Shown: positions 34,200-45,504 of the stretch, in pieces
How the letters are laid out: the number at the start of each line of letters is the position of its first letter
Position numbering within the stretch: position 1 is the first letter of the stretch
Origin: Gamarada debralockiae
Lineage: Eukaryota; Ascomycota; Leotiomycetes; Helotiales; Hyphodiscaceae
Assembly (NCBI GenBank): GCA_002803225.1
Contig: NXFV01000401.1
Coordinates: 1-64,000 of the forward strand
Direction of reading: 5' to 3'
DNA length: 64,000 bases
The notes under the pieces: generated by a model
Told to the model about the DNA's origin: nothing
The model's database searches: none
The model's input: the letters and a program-made list of their open reading frames with translations, nothing else
Program-made: the position numbers and the translations under genes

Positions 34200-36300
34200 A
34201 GTAGGTATCTTGCTCTAGAAGGGCTACCTCTATACCTAGAGCTAGACTTTTCCCGACTCATTATTATCATTAGATAAGAGATCTTCGTCTAATAAGTCCA
34301 AATTATTATCCCTTAGCTTTTCTTAGTCGGATTCCGAGTAGTTCTCCTCTATAGGTATAACTTAGTTTAAATCCGGGTAGTCCTTCCTCTAATGCCCAGT
34401 CTTACTATAGTAATAGTAGATAAGTTCCTCTAGTTTGTCTGCCCTCTTCTCAGGTTCCCGATAGTTAGACTCCCTTAATCGTAAGGATAATATACAGCCT
34501 ATAAAGTTCAAGGGTCGACTAGTTAGGGTTATATTCTTACTTCTATTCGATATTTATCTAGGACGAGTACACTCTATCCGAGAAGCTAGTTACCGGCGAA
34601 TAGTCTTATTCTAACGATTTTCCCTAAGTTATCGGTTCTTAATCAAGAGTAGCTAGTTCTCTTATTCTATATACTATTTGGCTAACTCCCTTAGTTTATT
34701 AAATTTCTTATCTCCTAAACTCTTTAGAAGTTCGATACTTATCTTATCTATTAAATTATCGTATTAGTTAAATAGCGATTTACCTAACTTAGTCGTAAGA
34801 CGAGTAAAATCCGCCTAAAATACCGGGAATAGTTTATCTCTCTATTTTAACCTATAGTACTCTTCCTTAGCTTCTTACTACTCTATTTCCTTACTTTTAC
34901 TATAGACTTATTAAAGGATTTTAAAGATCTACTTAACGGACAAGATCTAGTCAACTAATCCAGGTAATAGCTAGTCTCGAATAAAGTCCCTAGCGTCTCC
35001 GGTAATAAGTCAGGCAGTATAGGCGATTTTTAGAGTCTCACTATCGAATTCTAAGGAGTTTTATATTAATTTGTTCTATATATTAAATATCTAGTTATTA
35101 ATCTTATAGTCGTCTTTCCTAGTAAAGGGCAATGGATCTTAGATTCGGATAATATACTAGTAGAAATAAAGATACTTAGTCTAGACCGTTTGAGTTAATA
35201 GGGCGATAGACCCTTAGCGTTAGTTACCTCTAGGTTTCTCGAATATAGCCTAGCGTTTCTATAGATCTACTTACTTATTCTTCTATTTTATAGCGTCTTA
35301 TTAAGCGAGCTTTTCTTTCTCTCGGAGTCTTTTAGTAATTACTCCGAGTTTATTAATCCTCTTAGTTAGGTGATTAATATGTACGTAGAACTTCTAACTA
35401 TACTCCGTCTATTCGTTGGCGTAATCCCGTAAATAGTCAATCAAGTGACCGCGAGCAAGGATTCTCCTTTGTTAAAGGGCGGTTTTTAGTAATTCCTCTC
35501 TTATCTTCTACTTGAAGTTAGCTAAACACTAGTTAGCATCGTCTCCCAAGATAGTAATAAGATAATCTTCCTAGTATTAGGGGTTACTAACGTTAAAGAC
35601 TAGCTCCTCTATTTTATCTTAGTAGAGTACTTTGCCCTTCGTTCTACGATAGGTAAGTCGAGCTAGGTCCGCTGCGAAAGCAGCTGTACTTAGTCCCGTA
35701 TTATCTATAGATAACTTAATAGGAGTTTTAGCTATTATAGACAGCTTAATAGGGGTTTTAGCTATAGAGGCTAAGCGAGTTCTCCTTATTTGAAATCGGC
35801 GAACTAAAACCGATCGTCTTACTTCTTTTAAATCGGCAGAGTAGGACCGACTATCGAGTCTTCTTTGTTTTGAATTAGCAGACTAGGGCCGATTCTTCCT
35901 ATTATAGGGGAGACTAGTTCTTTTGCTCTCGTTAGTATCGAGGATTTCGTCTCCTATTAAACAAGGAGATCCCTATCAAACAAGGGAGGACTAGTTCTTT
36001 CTCTCTCGTTAGTATTAAAGTAATATCGTCTATTCTAGTTAAGGGCCGGACTCTAAGGTTAACTAAGTCATAGAGGATATAAGCTCTTCCTTATTTTAAA
36101 TTAGTAAAGAGAGACTAATCTTCTTCCTTCTTTTGAGTCGGTAGAGAGGGACCGACTATTAGTAATTAGTAGAGCTAGGCCCTACTAGCTAGTCTCTCTA
36201 AATCTTTGTAGTTCGAGAAGATTATCGAACGTTAGGCACAGTATTCTATCGTCATGCCCTAAGAACAATATCAGGCCTTTACTAGGTTAGTATTCTATCG
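34200..36300 (-). pseudogene. gag: Chromovirus gag, RIP-degraded
   Basis: This is the segment between the upstream LTR and the protease. It is assigned mainly by position and by a zinc-knuckle remnant at about 34377-34418. The CCHC spacing (x2, x4, x4) is intact, but every cysteine codon now reads Tyr and the position after the His reads TAG. Gag would form the virus-like particle and bind the element RNA. The capsid part is too mutated to recognise residue by residue. Confidence 0.6.
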
Positions 36301-36334
36301 CCTCTACAGGCCGAGTCGAGTAAGCTTAGTATTA

Positions 36335-36531
36335 TATGACGGCGGGATCAATACAAAGGTCTAAAGCGCGGAGTTCAAAGATCACGGTTTATTAAGAATA
36401 CTAAGCTAAAGAAAGAAGGAAAGGAAAGGAAGAGGGTAAGCCTCGACTTTTATAATACTGGGGTCGACCCCTGCACGGCCGTCCACTGGTTCCAGCCGCA
36501 AATACATCATGTGATGGTGCCAGCCATCACA
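36335..36531 (-). repeat. LTR of the chromovirus (upstream copy in element sense)
   Basis: 197 bp, pairing with 28355-28551. It is followed by the second CAAGC target copy at 36532-36536. Confidence 0.92.
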
Positions 36532-36536
36532 CAAGC

Positions 36537-37210
36537 GCTAGCCCTAAACTCCTCCTAAAGCTTAAGATAAACCTTCGAAACCCTCTCTTATTCTTATAAC
36601 CTCGAAATTAATCCGCTAAGCCTAAAAAGTATATAAGATAAACCTTACAAAAGAGAACTTAAATGTTATCCTTCGATTACAAGAACGACTAGCTACATAA
36701 TATAAAGTCGATAAACATATTAAAGTAGGCTTATTAAAGATACTTAAAAACGAAAGGAAGAGAAGAGTACATAGGAAAAGGTTAAATTTAGTTAGTAAGG
36801 AGGATAATAGAGCCTAGCTATACTATTCTTCTAGGGTACGTATTGCCCTTACTTATAAAGTAAAAAAAGAGGTAATAGTAATAATAGAAAAGGCTAATAA
36901 AGAGACAAAGAAAGTATAAGCTACTAAAGATAAGAGAAGGAAGGTAGAGGAGGCTTAAGAAAGGGCTTTATAACGTTAGGTAGCGAAGGACTTGAAAGTA
37001 AAAATAGCCGCTAAAAAATTAACTAAAAAGGAGGCCCAAAAAAAGTAGCCAAAGCTACTAAAGAAGAATGAAAAGGAGTCCTTAATAGTAGTATTATTAT
37101 ATAAGAAGACTTCTAATACTTTTATAAAGGTAGTAATGTTTGCTACGGAAGTTAAGGTAGTTATAGAGGGGGAGGGGTCCGAAATGACCTAAACGCAAAC
37201 CCAGAAGATT
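36537..37210 (+). pseudogene. Fot1/pogo transposase, C-terminal part, RIP-degraded
   Basis: Continuation of the transposase after the retrotransposon insertion. The Lys/Glu/Ala-rich text (RKRLNLVSKEDNRA, then KVKKEVIVIIEKANKETKK) matches the charged C-terminal tail of Fot1-type transposases. Many stops are present. An A/T-rich tail leads to the right terminal repeat. Confidence 0.7.
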
Positions 37211-37360
37211 AGTTTACTCGCGCGCTTTAAAATGTAGTAATATTAATGTTTAATAATATATATCTATTACTGACCTAACTATATTTCAATTTATAGAGTA
37301 AAATAATTTGTAGTTATTTAATAATAATCATTTTTATTATGTTGTGGTCGCTTAGGAAAT

Positions 37361-37407
37361 GTGGGATTTTTGATGGGGTGGGATTTTCATAGGGAACCCG
37401 AGTAACC
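37361..37407 (-). repeat. Right terminal inverted repeat of the Fot1-like element
   Basis: Inverse partner of 27038-27084. The outermost bases are less well matched. Confidence 0.85.
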
Positions 37408-37514
37408 TCAGCCTTCATCATCAGTACATTTCCTATCAGAACATCCTTCCATTTGTCTAGTGAATGAATGAATTTTTGTTCTTAGTCGTATATAAGCATG
37501 GGCACCAAATCACT

Positions 37515-39314
37515 ATGAGAAAGCGGCCTGTCACGGACACGCTGCATATTTCTGGCGATCCAGCTCATGAGCTCCCGCATTTTTGTGTGCAATGCAAATC
37601 CTGCATCGACAATCTTGGAGCAATCGGAACATAGGATACTTACGTATCAGAAGCTGGAAGATACAAAACGGTTCTCGAGAAAGATCGTGTACCATGAGCA
37701 GTCAGGGTTCATTGGCCCAATTTCGTTGAGTTTAAGCGATCAGCCTCGGAAGGTTGCCATGTCTGCTTAGTCTTCCTGCTTCAATTTATACATGAGAATC
37801 CTCTTCGAATGCGAAACTAACCTGGCAATACGTATGATTCTCGAGGTCTAATTACGATCGAGCTTAACATGCAGGGGGATCTTCGCCCATATGTAATGTC
37901 TTTGCTATATCCCATGTCGGATGATGTGAAGGCCTCAAAACCTGTGAATGGGGCATTAGTGAAGCTTATCCAATGTTAGTATCATGAATCGCCCATATGG
38001 TCTTTGCTTTACATATCGCAGAAGACAAGTGTGTCGTTTCCCGGTGTCATTCTAGTTCGAATTCGCTTGAGGCGTGGGAGATCTGCCTCCCTTGGATCAT
38101 AAACTGTGTGGTGAACCACGGAAATTGTGGCTAGATTGAGAGGTTTCTAAGATCAGGACCAGTCATACCGTCTCGTATCATCAAAGGTGGAGAGAAAGCT
38201 GATTTCTCGGATTTACGATTATGTGAGACTGGAGACTTCAGCCTGGATACCAAATACATCGCTCTCAGTCGCTACTGGGAGCCCCAAGGTCTAGCATTCC
38301 AGCTTTTGACAAGAAATTGCGATGAGTTTCTCTTGCGCATGCCTTGGGACAAATGCCTCAAACATTCTAGGACTCAATATTGGTGGTTCGAAGACTTCAA
38401 AAGGCTTTGGGTATCCAGTATCTCTGGATTGATGCTTCCGAAAGACGTTTTAGTGATATGGGGCTGGAAAAATTTCGTTATGGAGGTAGGGAATATTCAT
38501 TCGATTCCCCTTGGATTTGGGACAAACCAGAGAACTCAAGCGAGCGAGATTCGAATTCTTATATGGATGAGCATTGTCAGTTCATATACAAAATGCAATC
38601 TCACACATCAGAAGGATGTCCTTCCAGCAATAGCAGGTATGGCAAGACATATGAAGACAGGGCTTGGGGATCGCGACAACTATTTATGCGGCTTGTGGAC
38701 ACGGCATCTGGATCTTCATCTGCTTTGGCGAGTCCAGAACAATCACCAAAAGGTAAGGCCTCAATATGTAGCTCTGATGTGGTCGTGGGCTTCTGTCAGA
38801 ATTACTGTCTACAATTCCAGGACCGAACCAAGAGAGCGTTGAAGGGAAAAATTTGCTTGTTACACTCACAGTTCAAGAAATCACATACCGGAATTCATAT
38901 TCTTTCGGTGAAGTAATGTCAGCGGTATTGAAAGTCACTGAGCTACTTCTGAAGGTGGAGATGGTGGGAAGGCCGGGGGAGAGGGCAAGATTCGGTCATT
39001 CGAAGTGGCGCGGAACGCATATCACAGACCACCCCACGAACCTCGATCTCTCCATGCCAGGGGACAATCCACCCGAAGTATTTTGCCTACCGATTCTGAA
39101 AGAATGGGGCGGGGAAGGTGAGCTGCCTCTGCGGCTTGTTTGCTTGGTACTGGAAAAGGTTGAGGGGTTTCGAGGACGGTACCAAAGGATCGGCCTCTTG
39201 TTTCGGCTTCAAGACTGGCTTCAGGAGTTTATGACTAATGTAAAGTCAACAGAACTTGCTGAAGATAAGTACATTGAGAGGTTTGACGATGGGCAAGTCA
39301 CCATAACACTGTAG
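37515..39314 (+). pseudogene. HET-domain (heterokaryon incompatibility) protein, decayed
   Basis: HET proteins trigger cell death when unlike strains fuse. The N-terminal part, from the ATG at 37515, has the usual CVQCKSC cysteines and SASEGCHVCLVF text. The HET core follows: LDTKYIALSRYWE (family YIALSHCWG), MPQTF.DSILVVRRLQKALG and IQYLWIDA (family YLWIDSLCI). The C-terminal part has the family end with YQRIGLLF and a final VTITL. In-phase stops occur in the first part (TAG, TGA, TAA, TAG between about 37630 and 37975) and as a TAG within the MPQTF block. The phase changes at about 38350 and again between 38700 and 38900, both one base short. Most stops could come from CAA, CAG or CGA by C-to-T change. 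It begins about 110 bp from the transposon terminus, so RIP spreading from the island is plausible. Confidence 0.8.
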
Positions 39315-40076
39315 TAAGTCACGTGTTCAAGACACTGTGAACATCAGCATCCAATTCACTTCCTATCTGCTTCTGCAGAAATCGAAACGAAAATGAATAC
39401 TAGTATGAATTTCCAAGGGTGGACTTCTGTCTGCCCTCTCTCTGTCGCCCTCAAGCGCATCCACTTCTTGTATCAAGACGTTTCTTCTTGTTACATCGTT
39501 CTCACAATGAAGTTGTGAAGGGTTTAAGACCGCCACTTCATGAATAGCGAACATTTGTAAGAATGCTGCAGATTTCGCCTTCCGATTGTATCCAGCCGAG
39601 ATTCCCAAGTCTTGTGGCGGCACGTAAAGGAATCGAGTTGGACTTCATTGCGCGAGAGACAAGCTTCCCATGAATTCTCGAAGGAAGCCTGTGCTGCATG
39701 GCATCTTGTTAATTTATGAGATGGCTAGAAAGTATGACGAATCCAGCAAACTGAAGTGCCGAAGAAAATGAGAAGAGAAAGCCCGGAGGGCACCAAAAAT
39801 GAAATGACTGAGTATCTTTATTCAATCTATCATGATAGCACAGAAGGAGGGTAAGAAGCCCAATGGATGCGTCCAGCAACAGTCTGAAAGTCAAACAATG
39901 CAACGCCAGTAAGGTATACAGAAGTTCTTGGAAGTTCTCGACCAATGGGTTGCCAACTCCCATGAGCCCCATAATCCAATATCCTTTGGTAATCATACTT
40001 CTTCAGAATCAGTAATGGAAACAATCACCGCCATGAACGTCTGAGTATGCCCTACTGTCCGCCCCAAGCCTCCTCC
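39315..40076. other. Intergenic, no gene recognised
   Basis: About 0.76 kb between the HET remnant and the 3' end of the next gene. No feature was recognised. Confidence 0.4.
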
Positions 40077-43000
40077 TCAGCCCTGAGTGCCTTCTCCCTC
40101 TCGAGCACCTCCGCTCTTCAACTCGTTTCTCATCTCATCCGTACTCTTTCTCAGCATAAGCGCTCCCAAACTTCGTCGTGCCTTATCCGAATGCCTATAC
40201 TTATCCCAATCTTTACCACTCAAAGTCCTATACTTCGACCTCTTCGAACCATCTCTACTCTTCGAGCTCGCTTCATCCAATCCCTCGCTCTCTTCACAAT
40301 GCAAATCAATCTCCGGTCCGGGAGTAGTATTAACAATACAATCATCATAAAATCTCGGATCCGCAATACTGATCTCCCCGTCATCGAGTAGAGAGTCGCC
40401 GAGTTGTGCGGCGACGGAATCTTCATCGCCGTGATCAATGCTGCCATCCATGGTGCCGAATGCTTTGCCTGCTGCACCTCGAGTTGGCATCCCAACAGGC
40501 GGTGCGATCTTGGGAGCTTGCTTTGGCGCTGAAGGGGTCGCGTGTTCTCCTGGCTTTCTGGCAACTGGCCCTCTCCTCGCAGTCGTGCCTCTCTTCACTG
40601 GTGTGCCAGTAGACGGTCCCGCCGCTGGCTTTGTATCCGTCTTATCTGCTGTGACAGTTCCTACACGGGATACTTTTATCGTACCCGAACGTTTCAGTGC
40701 GCTCTTCACCGTGCCTTGTCTTGTAATTTCGGGCTGCGCCTCTGGCTTTGTTGGAAGTTTCTTGATCGGTCTAAAGATAGCGTCCAGCTCTTCCTCCTTT
40801 CTGTCCAACTCCTCTTTCGATACCCCCTCCACATGCTCCGCAATCTCTTCATGACTCATCAAAGAAGCATTCTGTAGGGTCAAAACTTCTAACTCAGGAA
40901 ATTCCAAATCTCCCGCTGGTCGTATGCTGCTTCTTCTCCCGAACGTCCCTTCAGTATTATTCTGTACTTCCGCTGTGGCCTGCTTGTCTAATTCGGCAGC
41001 GATTCGTCTCTGAATCTTCTCTCTGAGAGTTCTCTTGCTGTGGTCGAGGAACTCTGATCCGTCTGTCGCAAAGTTCTCTACCTGGACGCGATCCTTGGCG
41101 TCAGCACTCGATGGGCGTTCATGGTGGTCATGACTTGGAGACTTGGACCATGATGCTGGGTATCTACTATAGGGGTCACTAGGTTTCTTGGCAATGCTTC
41201 GGCTCCTTTCTTTGGCTTTCTGCGCAACTCTGGCCAGCTCTGCCTCCCAGTCATCTTCAGGACCCGGTACGGACTCACTGCTTGAGCCTTTGTCACCCAT
41301 GCCCCAGCCAAGACCCTTCAGCGCAAACTTCTTTCTGTCCTTCGAAAGTTTGCTGACATGACTCTTCTTCCTCATGTCATGGCTACTCTTTTCCCTGGCA
41401 TCTTGGCCGCCCGTGATTCCCGGGATATGCAAATTGCTAGCAATGTCTCTCGCCTTGGGGTCGGCATTTCTCTTCACCGCGTTGCCCCACAGCCCCATCA
41501 CACTGCCGTCTTCAAGTGGACTTACAACGGGACTCAGTGCTCCCTTAGCATGCTTTGAGCGATGATGACGCTGTAATTCATCGGGTTCAAAGGTGGGAGT
41601 CATTGGAGTCAGAGGAATGCCCGTCTTTCTTTCAAAAGGACCATCGAAGCTTCGAGCTGCTAATCTGGCGAGTCTTGAAAATGCAGAAGGCTTGCTCGGT
41701 ATAGGCTCCTCAACGGGGGTAGAGGTGAAGTCGGATTCTTCCCCAAACTTGCTGGATCGTGGAGTGCTTGGACTGCGACTTGCTTCAGCGGCAGCGAACC
41801 TCTCTCTGACGGCACTTAGCTCTGCTTCCCCTTCACAAAATGACTCTATCTCTGAAATAGCTATTGAATTGGTGTGAACTGTGGGGCGACGATAATACCC
41901 AGGAAATGGCAGAGGAAGACTGCTGCTTGATGCAGAAGCTATTGGAATGGAGCCTCTGCCGAGCGGGGCCAGAGGACTTGCTGGACTCATGAACGTGGAA
42001 GGCGGAGGTTCTATATCAAGTAGATGATCCAGAGACAACACAGACTTGCCTTTTGATACGGTCAGGTCTCTTTTGCTTTCGCTTCCCGCCATAAGAGAGA
42101 ACAGATTGAAGACTGAGCTTTTGGGAGAAGGCTGAATACTATTATTAGCAGATTGATAGAATGAAGATGTGCCATCCTGAATGGCGTTACGATTCTCAAC
42201 GATATTGCCCCACGCTTCAGGAATGCGTTCACTCAGGGGAAGTGAGTCAGTTGTGTTTTGCAGATGTCGAGCACGGCTTTTGTAGGTAGCGCGAGAGATG
42301 TCGCTGATGCTGGAAACGCCGCGTTGATGCGTACGACTTCCGACACTGGATAATTGTGGAGATGAGCAAGAGCTCTGAAAGCCTTTCGATGCAAGACGTT
42401 GAGATATTGCCATCTCGTGGAGGTGGACAGTAGTCGCCGAATATCCACCACCATCAACTCCTCCGAAGCCTTGACTCGAATTGCAGTTTGAGGGTGAGAG
42501 GCCGAACATTCTACATTGGACGCATCTTCTGATTTTGCCACGGTTAATTTCTCCGGATCCAGGAGAGAAAGAATGTTCGTTCCTTGGCTCAGCTTACGAA
42601 GCTGATCGCCCCGATTGCCTGCGGAGAACGATAGTCGCCACGATGATTTGGCAGAGTCAACAACACTTGGCAAGCGTTGTGGTTGCATGACTGGAGCCGG
42701 TGGCATCGGAGGGAGTGAGTTGCGCTTCCTTGTTGGGCAGTATACATTTGGCTCGTCAACCTCGAGTTCGAGAGAATAGGTAGCAGGTGAACTGTGTCGT
42801 CGCGAGCGGGTCGTGCTGGACTTGATCATAGTATTGCTCCATTCTGTGAAGTAAGCTTCCACCTGCGCTTTCGTGGTTGGTGTCTGTGGCGACATCAAAC
42901 CATAATAGAGTGCTTCTAGCATAGGGCCCTTTCTGGAAGATGTTAGTATGGCTGGATTGGCATGTTTGTGAAGTAGAAGGGATACTTGAGGAAACTTACT

Positions 43001-43622
43001 GATTGAATATAGTGACTGGTGTAATATTTAGGTTTATTGGTGGTGACTCTGGAGGAGTTAACGCTGGGAGAGCGAAATCCGGCAAAGGTAAAGGATCTCC
43101 AGGTGCCCATGAAGCTCGCTTTTGCATTGCAGATAGATTGGGAGCAACCGGAGCATCAACCGTAGATAACGACTTGGCATAATCGTCACAAGCACCCTCT
43201 TTGCTCAACTCCTCTTGTATTCGCTTGTGTCTGATCCGCTTCAATTCAGCCCTTCGCTCGACCTCCTCCTCGCTCGTTCCGACGCTGGCTCTTGAATGCC
43301 GTTTGGAGTTTGTGATTTCCGAGTCTTTGGACAAGTGTTTCTTCAGCCGGTTCTTTACGGCGATGAGAGTGCTGGAGGCTTTCTTCGAAACTGTTTTGTC
43401 GTGTTCGCCGTCGTGGTCTGACTTGTCCTCTTCAAAGATGGCTTGGATAGCTGCTGCATCTTCAGCTTTAGAGAGCCGAGACCCAGAGCTCCAAGACGAG
43501 GGAAGCAAGTCTTGAGACTTGGAATTCAATTTGAATGGCGGTGGCGATATCACAGCTGGTCGTGGTGTGACTCCGTCGGGCGAGGGAGGGTGCCGACTCA
43601 AACAGCAGGCCGAAGAACTCAT
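40077..43622 (-). CDS. Large low-complexity protein, unknown, one frame break near 42515
   Basis: Exon 1 (43622-43000) is joined by a clean intron (42999-42933, GTAAGT-CAG) to a second exon that starts KGPMLEALYYGLMSPQTP. Its phase changes by one base near 42515, before FGLSPSNCNSSQGFGG, and then runs about 810 codons to 40077. The protein would be about 1,150 residues, mostly Ser/Pro/Arg-rich and probably disordered. Ordered-looking patches include VERRAELKRIRHKRIQEELS (helix), KRTLREKIQRRIAAELDKQ (helix) and SHEEIAEHVEGVSKEELDRK. Many RS and SP sites suggest a phosphorylated scaffold, perhaps at the cortex or cytoskeleton, but no family is recognised. The break could be a true single-base loss or an assembly error: adding one base in GAATG would restore phase, and no intron fits. 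Confidence 0.7.
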
Positions 43623-45229
43623 GATGTTGAGATGAATAGGATATCATAGGTAGAAGATGTCGGCAAAAGCCGCACTCGAAAGAAGGAGACAAAATCACAT
43701 CAATGAAAGGGAGGGCACTGCAGATTGAGAAGGGTTTCTTGTGGGAAGAGGTGATTGGAAAGGAAAAGAAGGTCGAGCGATCGAATCCAGGAAGGCAGCT
43801 TCACCATACTGGGAAGTTGCGCCTTCCCGTCGAAGCACTCGTAACTCGACAACTTGTTGAGTGAAGTCTAATACCCGATAAACATGGAAATTTCCAAACG
43901 GAGAATGAAATTCTCGTCCTGGAGTGATTTGGGGAAAAAAGAGAAAAAGGCAAACAAAACCACGACCAAAATATCATGACTATTGTCACTTTCGTGCCAG
44001 CTCGGTGAGAGGTTACCCGGGGCAGGTTGCATTAAGTAGAGTCTCATGCTTGGTCTCACTCGTCAGTCCAGTAACCGCGGAAGCTCTAAAGGCAAGCCAG
44101 ATGCTGATACGGTTGAGAGAAAATCAAAGCACTTGAATCATTTCGACTGCGCTCGTCCGTCCTTCATACAAAACTTTGCCGCATTTTTGGGGACGACGGC
44201 AGTCAGCATCCTCATATTTCTCATATTGATATGTAAATGGGCTCTGAGGTTTGAAAGAAAAGGCAGTTGAGGGCTTTGGGATGAAAATGAGAAGATGAGA
44301 AAATCCGAATATCGTTGGAAATTGGAGCCACGTGACCATACCATGTCTCTGAGGGAATCTGTCGAGATTTTTTTGCTACCTTTTTATTAGACAGTTCTTT
44401 ACTCTTTGAACGTCTGATGCCGATCTCAATCCTCTCGGCTTAATCCAATATGCGACAAGGTCAAGCCTTCGATGACTCCCCGCCTATCCATATCCGTCAC
44501 TATCATCTTCGGGGACAGTCATCGTTACACAGCAGTATGCACATCATCAACGCAGCTTATCATCCTGCAACTTTCACAAGGAAACCGATTCCAAGTAATC
44601 TATCTGCATACCCATCCCCAAGTAGCAACTGGAAGCTCATCTGCATGCACACGAGTACCGAACCTAAAATCAGGTACCGGCATCTTTGTGTCACCACCCT
44701 CGGTATCCATCCCCGCCGCCAAGATAATCCAAGGGACCTACCAATCCTCTCAGCCCGAAGCCATTTGATCTCAAATATGCATGTTGAGCGGAAATCCCGT
44801 CGCCCTTCCTAGATGGGGAGAAGTTTTGAGACCCTGGATTGGGGGCGACTTGGGGAAGTACTGGAGTACGCGTACACACCCAAGGAGGCAAAAAATTTTC
44901 TAGGAACTTTACCAAGAGCTCAGCGTCGCCATTCTCTCACTCAAACAAAAAGCAGTAAGCACCATGATCAAGATGATGAAATGATGAAGTAGGTACCGTA
45001 GGCCACGATAGCCACGCGCCTCTGCACCAATCACAAGCACACATGCAATTGCAACCTCCCCAAATGTTTTATTCAAAGATCAGGTCCAAAAATTCTGATC
45101 GATCTTCATTGAAAGTTCCTGCATATGGAGGGTGAGAACAGTTACATCCTTGATGTATCGGCTTCTTCGGGTCAGACAAATCACGGCTCACTTCCCCGCA
45201 CGCAATTTGATTTTCCCATTTGAGTTTCT

Positions 45230-45395
45230 AACTTGACTCTTGATCCTTGACTCATTGACTCTTGACTCTTGACTTTTGACACCTTGATTCTTGACACCTT
45301 GACTCTTTGACACCTTGATTCTTGACACCTTGACTCTTGACACCTTGACTCTGGACAACTTGACTCTTGACACCTTGACATTTGACACCCTTCCA
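45230..45395. repeat. Minisatellite, about 15-bp unit
   Basis: About ten or more head-to-tail copies of TTGACACCTTGACTC and close variants (TTGATTC, TTGACTCTT). The copies vary slightly in length and spelling. Confidence 0.85.
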
Positions 45396-45434
45396 TTTCT
45401 TCTCCGGATCTCCACTTCCGAAACAATCACTCCG

Positions 45435-45504
45435 CCCCCCTAAATGAATGTTAAATTTTTAGCGGGTGGCACAACCAAAAATTTAACATTCATTTAGAGG
45501 GGGG
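45435..45504. repeat. Long inverted repeat (hairpin)
   Basis: The left arm at 45435-45460 (six C, then TAAATGAATGTTAAATTTTT) pairs with the inverse at 45477-45504, around a loop of about 16 bases. It could be a transposon-derived MITE end or a structural element. It sits just after the minisatellite. Confidence 0.8.

Larger units (their letters stand above)
28355..36531 (-). mobile_element. Ty3/gypsy chromovirus (LTR retrotransposon), full-length, RIP-degraded
   Basis: Total 8,177 bp. The 197-bp LTRs begin TGTGATGGC and end GCCATCACA in the better-preserved copies. The insertion is flanked by the 5-bp direct repeat CAAGC (28350-28354 and 36532-36536), a perfect target duplication inside the Fot1-like transposase. 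Coding sense is minus: gag, then protease, reverse transcriptase/RNase H, integrase and chromodomain from high to low coordinates. That order (integrase after RT, chromodomain at the end) defines the chromovirus group. Stops occur every few codons in all frames. A polypurine tract lies directly before the downstream LTR, at 28552-28563. Confidence 0.92.
27038..37407 (+). mobile_element. Pogo/Fot1-type DNA transposon, split by a retrotransposon
   Basis: Two matching inverted termini about 47 bp long bound the island: left at 27038-27084 (core CTCGGGTTCCCT, then AAAATCCCACCCCA) and right at 37361-37407 in inverse orientation. Subtracting the nested retrotransposon leaves about 2.2 kb, the usual size of Fot1-like elements of the Tc1/mariner-pogo superfamily. 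The transposase remnant reads left to right across both halves. Typical TA target sites cannot be placed with certainty because the ends are mutated. The whole interval is AT-rich, with many TAG and TAA codons, as expected after RIP. Confidence 0.85.
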
